A stretch of 64,000 bases of DNA, from NCBI GenBank assembly GCA_024449915.1, contig JAMZAV010003219.1:1-64000 (forward strand). The letters run 5' to 3'. The notes below the pieces were generated by a model. That model was given only the letters and a program-made list of their open reading frames with translations, did not search any database and was not told the origin of the DNA. The stretch comes from Sweltsa coloradensis (lineage: Eukaryota; Arthropoda; Insecta; Plecoptera; Chloroperlidae). Of the stretch, positions 1 through 11,716 are shown piece by piece. The position numbers and the translations under genes are program-made. Numbering within the stretch: the stretch's first letter is position 1; every line of letters begins with the position of its first letter.

Positions 1-421
1 TGGCATCGAACTTACTAGGAGTGTCATACAAATGTTAGAGTTGCCATGCACAGCGTTGCCAGGATATGGTTTCTTCTATTAGATTTGGTAAAACAACAGG
101 CAGGATGGATTTGACTTAAATTAATTACATTGAAATCATAAATGGGGGATGGGCCTAATCACTTAATTTGCATTATTTGACTGAACGTTCTTTAACGTTT
201 TGGTATTTTGCACATATTTTAGACAACTTTTTTGATTTAATTCCTCGAAAACAGCATTAAATCTTTGCGTATCCAGTCAGAGATGCTAGTGATGCTTGAT
301 AGAGAACGAAATATTACTACGTTTGCTTAAAACGTGGTCTATATTCCAACAGAAAGTATTTATCTAGCCAAGCAACAATCAGAGAGTGAAAGTATCGCTC
401 ACTGACTGAAAACTCCAAGGC

Positions 422-3400
422 ATGGCATCCCTAGAAGCGCCGAAATTGGTAAAACAAAATAACAGTTTCAAGGTCATGGCCCTCGTCGTGAAGTTGGTCT
501 ACTGGCAAGGTAGGTGTAACAATTTACACTCGAGCAAACTAATTATGACAGAGTGCCACTCCTGTGGTGATTAATAATACTTGGTTCACTATGCATCCGA
601 CAACGAATTATCATTATTATTATTATAAGAAGTAATAGTACTGTTTAAAGACTCAAACATCCAGTGACTATTCGACAACGAAGACGGTTAACAAATTATA
701 ACAAAAATTCGTTTTCTCACCAATCTCCCCTAACCAAATGACGACAAAGAAGTCGACGACCCAGACATGTGAACCCACAACCCTCCTCCCTACCTGTGGC
801 TGCACCTGTCAGGCATGGGCCTGTCGTTCCTACATGACCAAGGATAGACTGGGGCATATGAAAACAGGGTGACGTCCTTTTACACCAAAACAAACTCAAA
901 ATAACTTGAAGAACCCATTCGTATTCATCTCATTTTTCTTCTTCCAGGTCTGTGGTACGAAGACCCCGAGCCCAACCTTGACTACTACCTGCAATACTAC
1001 AGTCCATGGTTTGCACGCCTGCTATTGAAGTATCGCGTCTTGCGTCTAACTGTACGCTTCTTATCCAAAGTCTTATGCCTATTCAATATGGTTGCTCTGA
1101 TACTTCTTACTACATTTATTTTGCCTATGGGAATTGTCATGTTTTGGGAGGATAAAAAAGACGTTGTTCAGAACTGCTACTTTTTCATTCCAACCGCAGT
1201 CATCTTGGCCGGTTACTGTTCAATGTTATTTCAGAGGGAAGATATAAAAGTCTTATTTGATTCAATGACTGAAATTGCAAGAGTGAGTTTAGATATTGAA
1301 GAAGAAGCGAAAATCATTCGTAAAACGGATTTGTTTTGTGAATACTTAACCAAATACCTTCACATGTCAGTTCTTCCGGTATTTTGCGGAGCCCTGGTTA
1401 CGTTGCATTTCTTCTATCTAGTGCCAAACAGGAGGATGTTAATAAGGTAGGTGCGGTAAACATAATATAATAAGAAATAAAATAATCAGTTCTAACTCTG
1501 TCAGCACCCATGTCTCCCATAAGCTGGTAGCAATATTATACCCACTCAACCACGAGGACTAGCAACAAAATTTCCTATTGCTTTGCATTAGACAATCGAA
1601 ACAAATTGTGTAGTAGTTCTACTTCTACTTCAATAAATCTCTTAACTTGAACAGAACGAGATTCTTCTGAGTCACTCACATACATCACACCACGAGAACC
1701 CTGCCATACTCTTAACCTCGTGTTCTTGATGTTTCCAGGGAATGGTACCCTTTTAACGTATCTCAGACTCCGTACTACGAAATCGTCGTCACTGTTAGAG
1801 ATTTACAAACATTTCTTTGTAATATCAACGCTGTTACGTTAATTTCTTTTATCTCTAGTGTACTCATTCACGTAAGAACATTTTTCAAGATTGTCATTAA
1901 CAAAATTAAAAACATGAAATCCAAGTCAATCAAGGTAGTTAAGGGAAGGAGTTCGAAGGTGCCCGGTGAAGGAGGTGCTGAGCTAAACCTCCTCGGTGAC
2001 CGTGAGCCCTCCAGGGTGGGTCCGAGGTCAGGTCGGATGAGAGCCGCTGAGACATCGATCTATGTGAGGGGGGTGACACGTCATCAGCTGGTAGGACACA
2101 GCCACCGGGTTCCGATCAACCGGCGGAGGGTCGAGCAAGTACAGCACTTGACTAGAGAGCCGTCATCTGATCGTCTTCTCCCCCGTCCAGACAAACAGAG
2201 CGCGAGCCGACCCGACCCTGTGGGACGCCGAGCCTGCCTGGCCGAGGTGTTGGACAGAGCCCGCCGGATGAGGGACGAGGAGGATCACGTAGCTGCTGAC
2301 GAGCTGGACAGAGAGATGGTCAAGGAACTCTCGGTGATCGTTGAGCTGCACGCCAAGGTTCTAAGGCAAGACAAATTATTGAAGTTATCTCAACAATACA
2401 TTTTGGATCGAAATATATGTGTATCTTTCATATGTATCGGGATAGAAGTTTCCGTTCGTACAGTTCACATATAAAAAACATATAAACATCAGATGACAAG
2501 AAGGGGACGACGTTACTGCCCAAAGCTAGAGGTGAGCTCTGTGAGTCCACGACGTCCAGCACCACGCGAGATAAGAAATCTCCTTCCCTCCCCTATCTGG
2601 CTTGATCTGTCCAGCAAGGGTTGGTTCTCCTCTCATCCCCTATGCTATAGTGTAGCGCATTATTACCTAACGGTAACTTAAACCCTAAAAAGGCTGCTGG
2701 TATAACAGCTTATCATATTAATAATATATTTCTTCTTTATAGAATCGCAAAAGATGTAGCGACCTACATCGACTATTACCTGGCGGTCATGTTTGGTGTC
2801 AACATTGTCACCCTGGCGGTTACGGCCTTGTACTTCACTACCGTGAGTTTGAGGTTGTTTGTTTAGATTGTATTGCACGCTTTGGCCCGTGCAGACTCAA
2901 AGGGGAATGTACGTAAAGTAGTTCCTTTAGGTTAAGATGATTCCAGAAACACTTGGCTGTCATATTGAAACTTGCAAGGGTGTCCGAGAGTATGCAAACA
3001 GATGAGTAGTAGGCCTAGTTGTATTCGAAAGAGCCTTCGCTAAAATTACTCTTCCAACGTGACCAAATTAGCACATTCGACAAGAGTACCGAGGGAGGGT
3101 GGATGCTTCACAAGTCTTCGGACGTTTGTCACACCAGTAGGTGTTGAACTCTTCAGTCATAAGTAAGTAATGATGAACAGAAATGTGGTCTTTAACCTAA
3201 GCCTTCCTGGACATCAGGCGGTCAGAGGGGAAGAGTTGTCTGCAAGTAAGCCATCCATGTAAGTAACGCCATCTCCTGACGGCAAGGAGATCGATCATGG
3301 GAAACTTTGGTTCAGTTTTTCTTAGTCAGAGGACAAATTGTGGCAGACGTTAGAGGAGTCGTACCGGGGAGTAACCAGCACAAGTACCCGAGCTTAGCTA

Positions 3401-5739
3401 CCAGTTGCGTACGAGGGGTTGGGGGGGTCTGCACAGAAAGACCTGTGGCATGTGAAAGAGTTCGGAATGGAAGAGAGATCGGTCCGGCAAACTCTTTCAT
3501 GAGAATGACTGACAAGGCGTTCGGGGTGTTGAACCAGGAGCAATCATGGATTAGTATCCGAGCCTACTCAGTCGAGTCTGATGGATGTGGACATCAAACG
3601 GCCAATCAGACAAGGTTCGTTGTTACTTGTTGGTCACCAGGTCTTGAAACGCCACCGGAACTAGTATCCATGCAGAGTCCTCTCCGGCGGTGGTCTGACC
3701 TTCCGGTCTCGGCTTGAGGTCGGAAATCAAAAATGTAAATAAGTTATTGTTGGTGACTCTTTCCTTCTGACATTCAAACGCAACAATTGGATATGAAAAT
3801 GAATCTGTATTGCATGCTAAAGCAGATGTGAATAATGTGGTGTGCTCTATATGTAACAAGTAAATAGGGACATTTATGTTATGGATTGAACCAGCAGCAG
3901 GAAATAACGTGCGGTTTCCAGTGCCTGTGGAAAATTTATGTCGAGAGCATTCCTTTGTCGATCGCTAGTCGAGAAAAGACCCAAGTTCTATTTCGCAAAA
4001 AATAGAAACTAAAAGCAATGGTCGATTAAAGACGACAGTGACATGAGATGTCCCAAATCCCTCCCTTTGCCTGTGTCTGGGTGAGTCCAGCATGCGTCCT
4101 TACACACATTCCTTGGGATAGAGTGGTGCGCACAATGGATGAACGGACACTGTAATCTACTTAGTCTGGTTTCTGTCAACAGGTCGATAGCTTCGGTCTG
4201 AACGAGCTGGTGTTCCTGGTCTTATCGCTGGAGGTTATGTCTTTGTACTTGATGCACAACTACATGGCCAACGTCATCACGACGGAGGTAAAAATATGAT
4301 TAATACTTTGATTCATAGCAATTATTGTCGTAAAAGTTTGCCCTAGCTGGAATACCAGTCTTCGGCCTTACGAGTTATATCTCTAACCAATTGTTTTACC
4401 GGTACTGCAGAACACACCTATACTAAGTTGCTATTTGATGTGATTGTTAAGTTCCATGATCAACAATGACATGATGTTTCACCGTAGACTGATCTCTGTC
4501 TGTTCTCTACTGTAGAGCCTGGCGGTCGGTGAAGCCATCTACTTTACCGACTGGACCGGAGCCTCGCCGACCTTCAAGAAGTCCATGCTGATCTTGATGA
4601 CTCGAACCAACGTCCCCGTGGTGTTCAAACCAACTGGCCTCGACCCTCTCTCGCTCAAGCTGTTCTCAGAGGTGAGAGATCTGCTTGCTCTGTTCAAATA
4701 CTTATTGAAAATCACGTTTTAAAAGTTAATTTACTTGCCTTTATAGCATCTATTAAAAATATAAACATCAAATCTTCATAGTCAAAATGATACTTAAAAG
4801 TTACAATGAATATTTAATATCTAATCAAAGCTACTTTTTAGAAAAATGCGGACGAGTAAGCCTAGCCTATGTATTTCTATACATACAATATGCTTGTTAT
4901 TTACTGAAAGATAATCACGTATGTCACGGGTTATATCATTGTAATAAATAGATGTTGTTGTCGCATTAAAGGTTTTTTAGAGCATCATGTAATATGTATA
5001 TTGAACAATCATTTTTTCAGATTCTTTGACAGTTCCTAACGAATAGTAACTTTTAACAATCCTTGTTACTGCTGTTATAAAAGGCATGCATTACTTTTAA
5101 AAAGTTACTTTTCATTTCTGACTACATGCCCTTCATCAATAAAAACGTCGCAACATAAGTAGGTACGATGAATGGTGAGTGATTGCCGATGATAGACTTA
5201 ACGCAATAAGCCTACAAACATAAGTTCAGCCAGAGTAGTTTTGCATGAAGTCCCTGCAATGGGGTGGTTGTTGTCTAGAGACTCCCCTGTCTGGGCCCGG
5301 GGTAGAGTTTGTCTCAAAGCGCCTCTGATGATCGTGAAACAGAGGAAAGAGACAATCGCGCTACCTTCCCTAGGCGTGCGAGTAATTTATCCACCTCGAA
5401 CCTGATGGCACTGTACCTTTCTCCCCCTGCCCGCCTGTGGCTGATTCTGTACAGCATAGGCATGTGACCCCGATCAACCCTAGGATAGAAGGACGCAATA
5501 AATAGACTGAAACTGTAACAGTTAAAAACTACTCTTTTATGATCGTCAGGTACACGCACACGATACTTTCTACCCCTGGTTCCGGTGGACGAAGCTCCCT
5601 CCCTTGCTAGTGTGAAGCTCAGGGCATAGAGTGCGCCTGTCATAGCAAGCACAGTTACGTACTTACTTATAGTGTTCTTCTGTTTCAGGTCACAATTCAA
5701 GCCTACAAGATGATATCAACTCTCAACTCGTTCGTATAG
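422..5739 (+). CDS. Odorant receptor (7tm_6 family), copy 1, seven exons, 541 aa
   Basis: Predicted ligand-gated odorant receptor of the sensory neuron membrane, expected to pair with the Orco co-receptor (family knowledge). Exons: 422-509, 948-1446, 1739-2365, 2743-2842, 4183-4287, 4516-4671 and 5689-5739, total 1626 nt, with intron phases 1, 2, 2, 0, 0, 0. Helices by hydrophobicity: TM1 near residues 75-96, TM2 105-123, TM3 169-188, TM4 222-242, TM5 412-436, TM6 445-465, TM7 510-533. Family marks are EWYPFN after TM3, the KELSVIVELHAKVLR segment before TM5, SLAVGEAIYFTDW after TM6, and the C-terminal pattern of PLSLKLF followed by an AYKM..TLNSF tail. The protein is longer than the usual 380-450 aa because of a basic insert at about residues 255-385. 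Intron 3 uses a GC donor (AAG/GCAAGA). The start is the conserved ATG shared with copy 3. No frame breaks were seen. A gustatory receptor is less likely given the C-terminal motif. Confidence 0.85.
2495..2682 (+). repeat. RF1 repeat remnant in receptor 1 intron 3
   Basis: A diverged copy of the window-wide RF1 family. It has the gagctctg block, GAC-rich stretch, a ctgtccagca hairpin block and the gcattattacctaacgg tail. It accounts for the short open frame at 2493-2681, which is not a gene. Confidence 0.55.
2843..4182. other. Receptor 1 intron 4: no gene seen
   Basis: A 1.3-kb intron between exons 4 and 5. It starts with GTGAGT and ends with TGTCAACAG. Short frames on both strands show no recognisable motif. 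Its sequence differs markedly from intron 4 of copies 2 and 3, which are alike. Confidence 0.6.
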
Positions 5740-6134
5740 TGAAGTGACTAACTTGCGTCCAGTCCTCACTAACCTTGCTCGAGGCTGGATCCGTCCAGCA
5801 CGGGTCCGTCCCCCACCCCGACCCCGGGTTACAGTAGAGTGGTTATATCATAGGATAAAAATATGCACCCGCCGTAATTTTTATAGCCTAATTTTTATCG
5901 AACCGCACTCAAATACATGGAGAATAGAGGATAGGGTCGACACCATCTAGGGAACCATTTCTTTTCCATTATGTATAAACGGCGTCCAGCAAGGTTCAGT
6001 TTTTGGGCATCTTTTCTTTATCGTATAGATTTATGATATTCGCCAATTTTTACCCAATTTTAACAAAGCTTTACTCACACCATTGATTGCCACTTATTGC
6101 TGATGACGTCACTTCTTTAATGACATCATACCAA
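5740..6134. other. 3' flank of receptor 1
   Basis: Downstream sequence begins with a stretch shared with copies 2 and 3 (aacttgcgtccagtc). It then carries a fragment of RF1 around 5780-5830 (ggctggatccgtccagcacgg). No clear polyadenylation signal could be assigned. The last 10 bases (6125-6134, ATCATACCAA) are the left flanking direct repeat of the Penelope-like insertion. Confidence 0.5.
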
Positions 6135-7598
6135 TAAAACTTGTCGTAGGCTTTCACGGCCCGAGTCAATAATAAAACTTGGCTGTCGGGATACGCCGTG
6201 TCGATTGTCATTAAAATGCTGACGTTTCGAACTGATTGCACAGCTCATCTTCAGAGATGTGAAGAGGAAATCACTGGGCAGAACCTACTCGATCCAGCTC
6301 GACCCAGTGAATGACAAAGTACAATTGTGTGCAACCTCCTTTATATAAAACCATGACGCATGCGCGTTTAATCAACATTGATATTTCTAGTTTGTTCTGC
6401 ACGTGCTAACTTTAAACGTTCTAATGTTGGCCTCCAAGTTCTACTCAGTTTTAGCCCATCGTCTCTGTTAAAATTGTCAGATTTCATTTCTATTTCAATA
6501 GCTTCACGTACAAGACGAGGGCGGTATTGTTTAACTGTGGCTAGTACACCGTGTGTTGTCAAAGTTGATGTTATGACAAAAGTCAACACAATGTTCTGCT
6601 AAAGCTGATTTTTCAACATGACCTAATTTTGTGTGACTTATATGTTCTTTAAGTCTTGTTGACACCTTTCTACCAGTCTGCCCTATGTACACGTTATTAC
6701 AAGCCCCACACGGTATCTCGTACACTCCAGGTACATCCAAGGGGGGGAGCTTATCCTTCGCAGAGTTAAACATGCTACAAAGCTTCCTATCCGTGGTGTA
6801 AATTGTTTTTATGTTGTATTTCTTCAACAACTTGCCAATTCGGTCCGTAGTATTTTCAACATATGGCAAATATGCAAGCGGGACGCGTTCTTCTTGTTGT
6901 AACTCGCCAGTAGCTGTAGGTAGGCTGGTACACACGGTGGTATTCTCAACGCTTGAGAAATATCTCTATAATTGTATCGCATTTTGATGCAACATTTTAC
7001 GAAGTATAAGAACCTACTAATAAACATGCTCTTTATCAAAATTCTGTTCGCTCTGCACGCCAGAGTGTTTAGGACAGCGCGTTTTTTGAGCGGGATGATG
7101 GTGAGAAGCCGCATTCAAATACCGACCTGTATGCGTGGCTTTTCTGAAAACGGAGTGTCCTAATCTGCCATCACCTTTTCTAGTCACCATAACATCCAAG
7201 AACGGCAGCTTTCCATCGATTTCAACTTCCATGGTAAACTTAATACTACCACTCAGGCTATTAAGATATATTAAGAACTCGTCGAGCTCCTCCCTACTAT
7301 GAGGCCACACGGCGAATGTGTCATCCATAAATCGATAAAAATGAGATGGCACTAGCTTCGCTCCTTTTAGGGCATTAACCTCAAAACGTTCCATGTATAG
7401 ATTAGCCACAGCGGGTGAAACTGGTGAACCCATAGGCGTTCCTTCAATTTGTTTATAATATTGTCCGTCAAACATGAAATACGAAGAGTTTAACACAGTC
7501 TCTACCAATGCTGCAATATTACCCGGGCACTTCTCTTTAATCACGTCGACGGCTTCTGCAATCGGTATATTAGTAAACAAAGACGTCACATCAAAACT
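6135..7598 (-). mobile_element. Penelope-like retroelement, - strand copy, decayed
   Basis: Read on the - strand, this copy encodes the RT core (SLFTNIPI motif A region, GTPMGSPVSP motif B, FMDD motif C) at 7589-7017. A linker follows, then a GIY-YIG endonuclease (CNNVYIGQTGR) at 6935-6368. Penelope-like elements use this RT plus GIY-YIG pair for target-primed insertion. Frame breaks: an extra base in a homopolymer near 7085 (six bases against five in the other copy) and an extra base near 6551 in the endonuclease. The copy is 5' truncated and meets the + strand copy head to head at about 7598. Its terminal non-coding region (6135-6310) includes a hammerhead-like motif. Confidence 0.85.
6207..6254 (-). 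ncRNA. Hammerhead-ribozyme-like motif of the - strand Penelope copy
   Basis: The - strand reads CTGAAGA, then a 6-bp stem GAGCTG/CAGTTC, then GAAA. This matches the CUGANGA and GAAA core boxes expected of the hammerhead ribozymes known from Penelope-like elements. An identical arrangement lies at 11717-11765 on the + strand. One spacer base after the core, and an uncertain stem III, keep confidence moderate. Confidence 0.45.
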
Positions 7599-8509
7599 AG
7601 CTGCCTCGTATATAAAGGACTCTCACCACTTTGTTCAAATAATTAAAAACGTGAAGTTAAATGATGGTGATATCATGGTGAGTTTTGATGTGACGTCTTT
7701 GTTTACTAATATACCGATTGCAGAAGCCGTCGACGTGATTAAAGAGAAGTGCCCGGGTAATATTGCAGCATTGGTAGAGACTGTGTTAAACTCTTCGTAT
7801 TTCATGTTTGACGGACAATATTATAAACAAATTGAAGGAACGCCTATGGGTTCACCAGTTTCACCCGCTGTGGCTAATCTATACATGGAACGTTTTGAGG
7901 TTAATGCCCTAAAAGGAGCGAAGCTAGTGCCATCTCATTTTTATCGATTTATGGATGACACATTCGCCGTGTGGCCTCATAGTAGGGAGGAGCTCGACGA
8001 GTTCTTAATATATCTTAATAGCCTGAGTGGTAGTTATTAAGTTTACCATGGAAGTTGAAATCGATGGAAAGCTGCCGTTCTTGGATGTTATGGTGACTAG
8101 AAAAGGTGATGGCAGATTAGGACACTCCGTTTTCAGAAAAGCCACGCATACAGGTCGGTATTTGAATGCGGCTTCTCACCATCATCCCGCTCAAAAACGC
8201 GCTGTCCTAAACACTCTGGCGTGCAGAGCGAACAGAATTTCTGATAAAGAGCATGTTGATGAGGAGGTTCAGATACTTCGAAAAATGTTGCAGCAAAATG
8301 GATACAATAACAGAGATATTTCTCAAGCATTGAGAAAACCACCGTGTGTACCAGCCTTACCTACAGCTACTGGCGAGTTACAACAAGAAGAACGCGTCCC
8401 GCTTGCATATTTGCCATATGTTGAAAATACTACGGACCGAATTGGCAAGTTGTTGAAGAAATACAACATAAAACAATTTACACCACGGATAGGAAGCTTT
8501 CCCAAGTAG
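7474..8509 (+). pseudogene. Penelope-like reverse transcriptase fragment (frameshifted)
   Basis: RT-coding part of the + strand Penelope copy. True homology begins only at about 7600; the first roughly 125 bases of the open frame run antisense through the - strand copy and mean nothing. Motifs in order: DGDIMVSFDVTSLFTNIPI (motif A), GTPMGSPVSPAVANLYMERF (motif B) and YRFMDDTFAVW (motif C). A one-base insertion near 8035 moves the thumb region (KFTMEVEIDGKLPFLDVMVT) to another frame, continuing to about 8500 where the inserted transposon begins. Confidence 0.8.
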
Positions 8510-10115
8510 AACTCGGACGCCGTTCCGACGTTGTTCCGCCGGTACCGTTTACGTCGGAACACGTCGTATTTGAGTCGTGATTCCGCGGCGGATTTACGGA
8601 GTTATGACAGGATGAACGGCATCGGAACGCCGGCGGATTACGCGCTCCATACAGGCTCGTATCCGCCGCGAATACGCGTTGGTACGCCGGTGGTAATTAG
8701 TGCGTATTTACGCCGTATTAGTAGCGTATCCAGGTAAAACACGATCGTCGCTCCAACGTTGTTCCGCCGGTACCACTTAAGTCGTATCTACGTTGGATTT
8801 ACGTCATGCTCCAACGTCGGATTTGAAGAGTTATTACAGAATAAACACACATCGAAACGCCGCCGGTTAACGCGGTGTACAGCGTTGGTACGACGTTGAT
8901 AATGATGGCGTATCAACGTCGTATAGCCGCGTATTACACCTCGCATAAGCAGCGAAAGCGCCGCGTATACGATACAAACCCACCTACTACTCCTCTAATC
9001 CGCGTTTCATCCGCCGCGTAAATCAGCGTTGGTAACGACGGTGACAAAAGACAATGGTTCTTATCATTATAATTTGATTTCATCAATTTGATAGTGATGC
9101 AGAGTGAACCTGTAAGAATGACATACACCATTAGACAGCCTAGAGGAAGTGTTCATTGCATATTAATTTCGTGTGTCTAAAAACCTGCGACAAACCGAGG
9201 CTCCGAACCTGGATCACCTGGAGAAAGAATTACAAAGCATGTCATTAAACCGTATACACCAACAGAAGATGTGAGTACAGCGGCGAGTTTTCGTCAGCAA
9301 GTTTAGAGCGGTGCAAGTGTATTTCTTTTTATCTCTTTAGTGTATGTGAACATATTTTAACCACGCAAATGTTTTTCATACACTGCTTGATAATTATTTG
9401 ATTACAAATGGCAAAAAGCGTTTGCAATATCGCACGAAATTCTAAACCGGAAGCCGGTCTGGGGCCCAACTAGCTGTTAGAAATAATTAAAAAACTCCTT
9501 GAAAAAATCTTTCGATTCACTTTTTACATTCAGAATGTGAAATATTGAAGAGTTTTTATTTATTATTTATAAATTTTATATACAGAGAAGAAGTTGTTTT
9601 TCGGAATCCGCCACTCCTATACGTAATAAATAGGCTAACGAAGCCAACCCAATTATAAAGGATGAACCTTATTGGTGTGGTATTTTTATCAACAATAATA
9701 AAATGAATTTTAGCAATAAGCTAACTGTAGCAATAACGGTACGCGTATTCTGTCGACAATCGATATAATGTCACTTTTCTAAGAAGTCAAAACGAATACT
9801 CTTTCGAATTGATTTCATTTTTATATTTTCGTCGTTTAGTACATGCATTTCTTCGAATTATATCAAACAAAAATATTGCAAATGTGCAAACAGTAAAAAT
9901 TAAAATATAAAATAATAATAGATTTCCCGAGCAATAGACTAACTCAGGTGGGGAACATGTTTCTGTTGAGAAACGTTCGATCAAATGCGGAGGGATGAAG
10001 GCCCATGCTAATAAAGTAGCTTTCATAAAAACATTGTTAAAAATCGTTGTCGTTATCGATAAAAAATATAAATAATAATGTTGAGATACTATAAATGTAA
10101 AAAAAAAAAAAAAAA

Positions 10116-10190
10116 CGGCTGGCATTTGATCCAGACACTTCTTGCGTGGTAGTCAAGCGCGTTACCCACTACACCAACAGAGCACTCAAC
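10116..10190 (-). repeat. tRNA-derived SINE-like sequence
   Basis: On the - strand there is an A-box-like TGGTGTAGTGG and a B-box-like GGATCAAATGCC in tRNA spacing. A T-run follows directly (17 A's at 10099-10115 on the + strand), as for RNA polymerase III termination. Acceptor-stem pairing is poor, so this is probably a SINE head or tRNA pseudogene rather than a working tRNA. Confidence 0.5.
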
Positions 10191-10780
10191 GACGTGGCGG
10201 CTTAGAGTGTACTTAAACTGTCAGTCGGATCCACGGTCAGATGCACGTTGACACGTGACAAGTACAAATTCACTCAACGATATTACAGTGGGAATAAATC
10301 ATTATTCACTGTCAAGCATACTTAATTCCTAGTATAAGTAATATAACAAATAATAAGTATAATCATTATTAATATAAGTCCAGACATAATATTAATCAAA
10401 TTAGTACATAATACCAATTACATAATAATAGCAAACATACCTTATAACTTGTAGCCTATCTTGTATTTAAAATTAATTCTTAAAACAATTTTAAAGTGGC
10501 AGATCTCTCTTATGATGCTTTTACTACCATAATCTTTTAAATAGCTTCGCGAGGTGTAACTACCTTTGTAATACGCGAATGAGAAGTTACATCATTGCTT
10601 TGTTAAAGAATGGCTGCTAGTATACCCTTCAACATTTGCTATAAACATTACCTATACATAACATTACAAGCCATTCTTAAACAATACTTTTGTTGCAAAT
10701 TAAATTTTACTAAACAAGGCTAAACCTCAAAACCTACGTGGTACCTAAGACGTTGTTCTTCTACTCAAATCCTTTTCTAG

Positions 10781-11100
10781 TCTAGCAGAAGAATCTGGAC
10801 CAAATCCAGCGAGGTACCGACGGCGTTTTACGACTCAAAGACTACTCAAGTCTAGCAGCGGAATACGGATCAAATACAGCGTGGTTCCGACGGCGTTTTA
10901 CGACTCAAAGCCTACTCAAGTCTAGCAGCGGAATACGGATCAAATACAGCGTGGTTACGACGTCGTTGTACGACTCAAATCCTATTCTAATCTAGCAGCG
11001 GAATACGGACCAAATACAGCGTGGTTCCGACGTCGTTTTACGACTCAAATCCTACTCTAGTCTAGCAGCGGAACCCACGTTAAATACAACGTTGGACCAA
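10781..11100. repeat. 70-bp tandem repeat, about 4.5 copies
   Basis: The block TCTAGCAG recurs at 10781, 10851, 10921, 10991 and 11061, an exact 70-base period. The middle units are nearly identical and the outer ones diverge. The array sits just inside the right inverted repeat of the transposon at 8501-11191 and is a subterminal array, a common place for transposase-binding repeats (inference). Confidence 0.85.
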
Positions 11101-11102
11101 CG

Positions 11103-11603
11103 TTGGATTGGCGTCGGAAATCGAAGCAAAAATTTCCGCCGTTGCACGCCATAAAATCCAACGTCGTTCCGACGCAGCTGTTATACTTGGGTTGTAGCAT
11201 GTTTAACTCTGCGAAGGATAAGCTCCCCCCCTTGGATGTACCTGGAGTGTACGAGATACCGTGTGGGGCTTGTAATAACGTGTACATAGGGCAGACTGGT
11301 AGAAAGGTGTCAACAAGACTTAAAGAACATATAAGTCACACAAAATTAGGTCATGTTGAAAAATCAGCTTTAGCAGAACATTGTGTTGACTTTTGTCATA
11401 ACATCAACTTTGACAACACACGTGTACTAGCCACAGTTAAACAATACCGCCCTCGTCTTGTACGTGAAGCTATTGAAATAGAAATGAAATCTGACAATTT
11501 TAACAGAGACGATGGGCTAAAACTGAGTAGAACTTGGAGGCCAACATTAGAACGTTTAAAGTTAGCACGTGCAGAACAAACTAGAAATATCAATGTTGAT
11601 TAA
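11103..11603 (+). pseudogene. Penelope-like GIY-YIG endonuclease fragment
   Basis: The open frame encodes VYEIPCGACNNVYIGQTGRK, then RLKEH, ALAEHC and a basic tail. This is the GIY-YIG nuclease domain of Penelope-like elements. True homology starts at about 11192; the first 30 codons are read-through from the inserted DNA transposon and are not part of the protein. The - strand copy at 6935-6368 is the same domain with a frameshift. The fragment is cut off from its RT by the transposon. Confidence 0.8.
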
Positions 11604-11716
11604 ACGCGCATGCGTCATGGTTTTATATAAAGGAGGTTGCACACAATTGTACTTTGTCATTCACTGGGTCGAGCTGGATCGAGTAGGTTCTGCCCAGTGA
11701 TTTCCTCTTCACATCT

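Larger units (their letters stand above)
1..5800 (+). repeat. Tandem duplication unit 1 (odorant receptor copy 1 with flanks)
   Basis: This unit matches units 2 and 3 across exons, parts of introns and about 400 bases upstream of the start codon. Bases near position 1 (cagcgttgcc, atatggtttctt) recur near 13420 and near 22370. The homology therefore probably continues to the left of the window. No separate gene is visible in bases 1-421, which should hold the proximal promoter; I could not pick a convincing TATA box. Confidence 0.8.
8501..11191. mobile_element. Non-autonomous DNA transposon inserted in the Penelope element
   Basis: The ends are inverted repeats of about 33 bp. The left starts CCCAAGTAGAAC and the right, read in reverse complement, starts CCCAAGTATAAC; both continue to a shared CGACGTTG. 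Comparing with the uninterrupted - strand Penelope copy gives the exact insertion point and a 2-bp TT duplication (8499-8500 and 11192-11193). Subterminal regions are GC-rich and carry repeated CCGACG-type motifs. The centre (about 9050-10750) is AT-rich. No transposase was recognised, so the element depends on another in trans. The superfamily is not assigned. Confidence 0.75.

Noticed and set aside
7474..7598. N-terminal part of the + strand RT open frame
   Set aside because: This segment is antisense to the inverted Penelope copy; true RT homology starts at the head-to-head junction.
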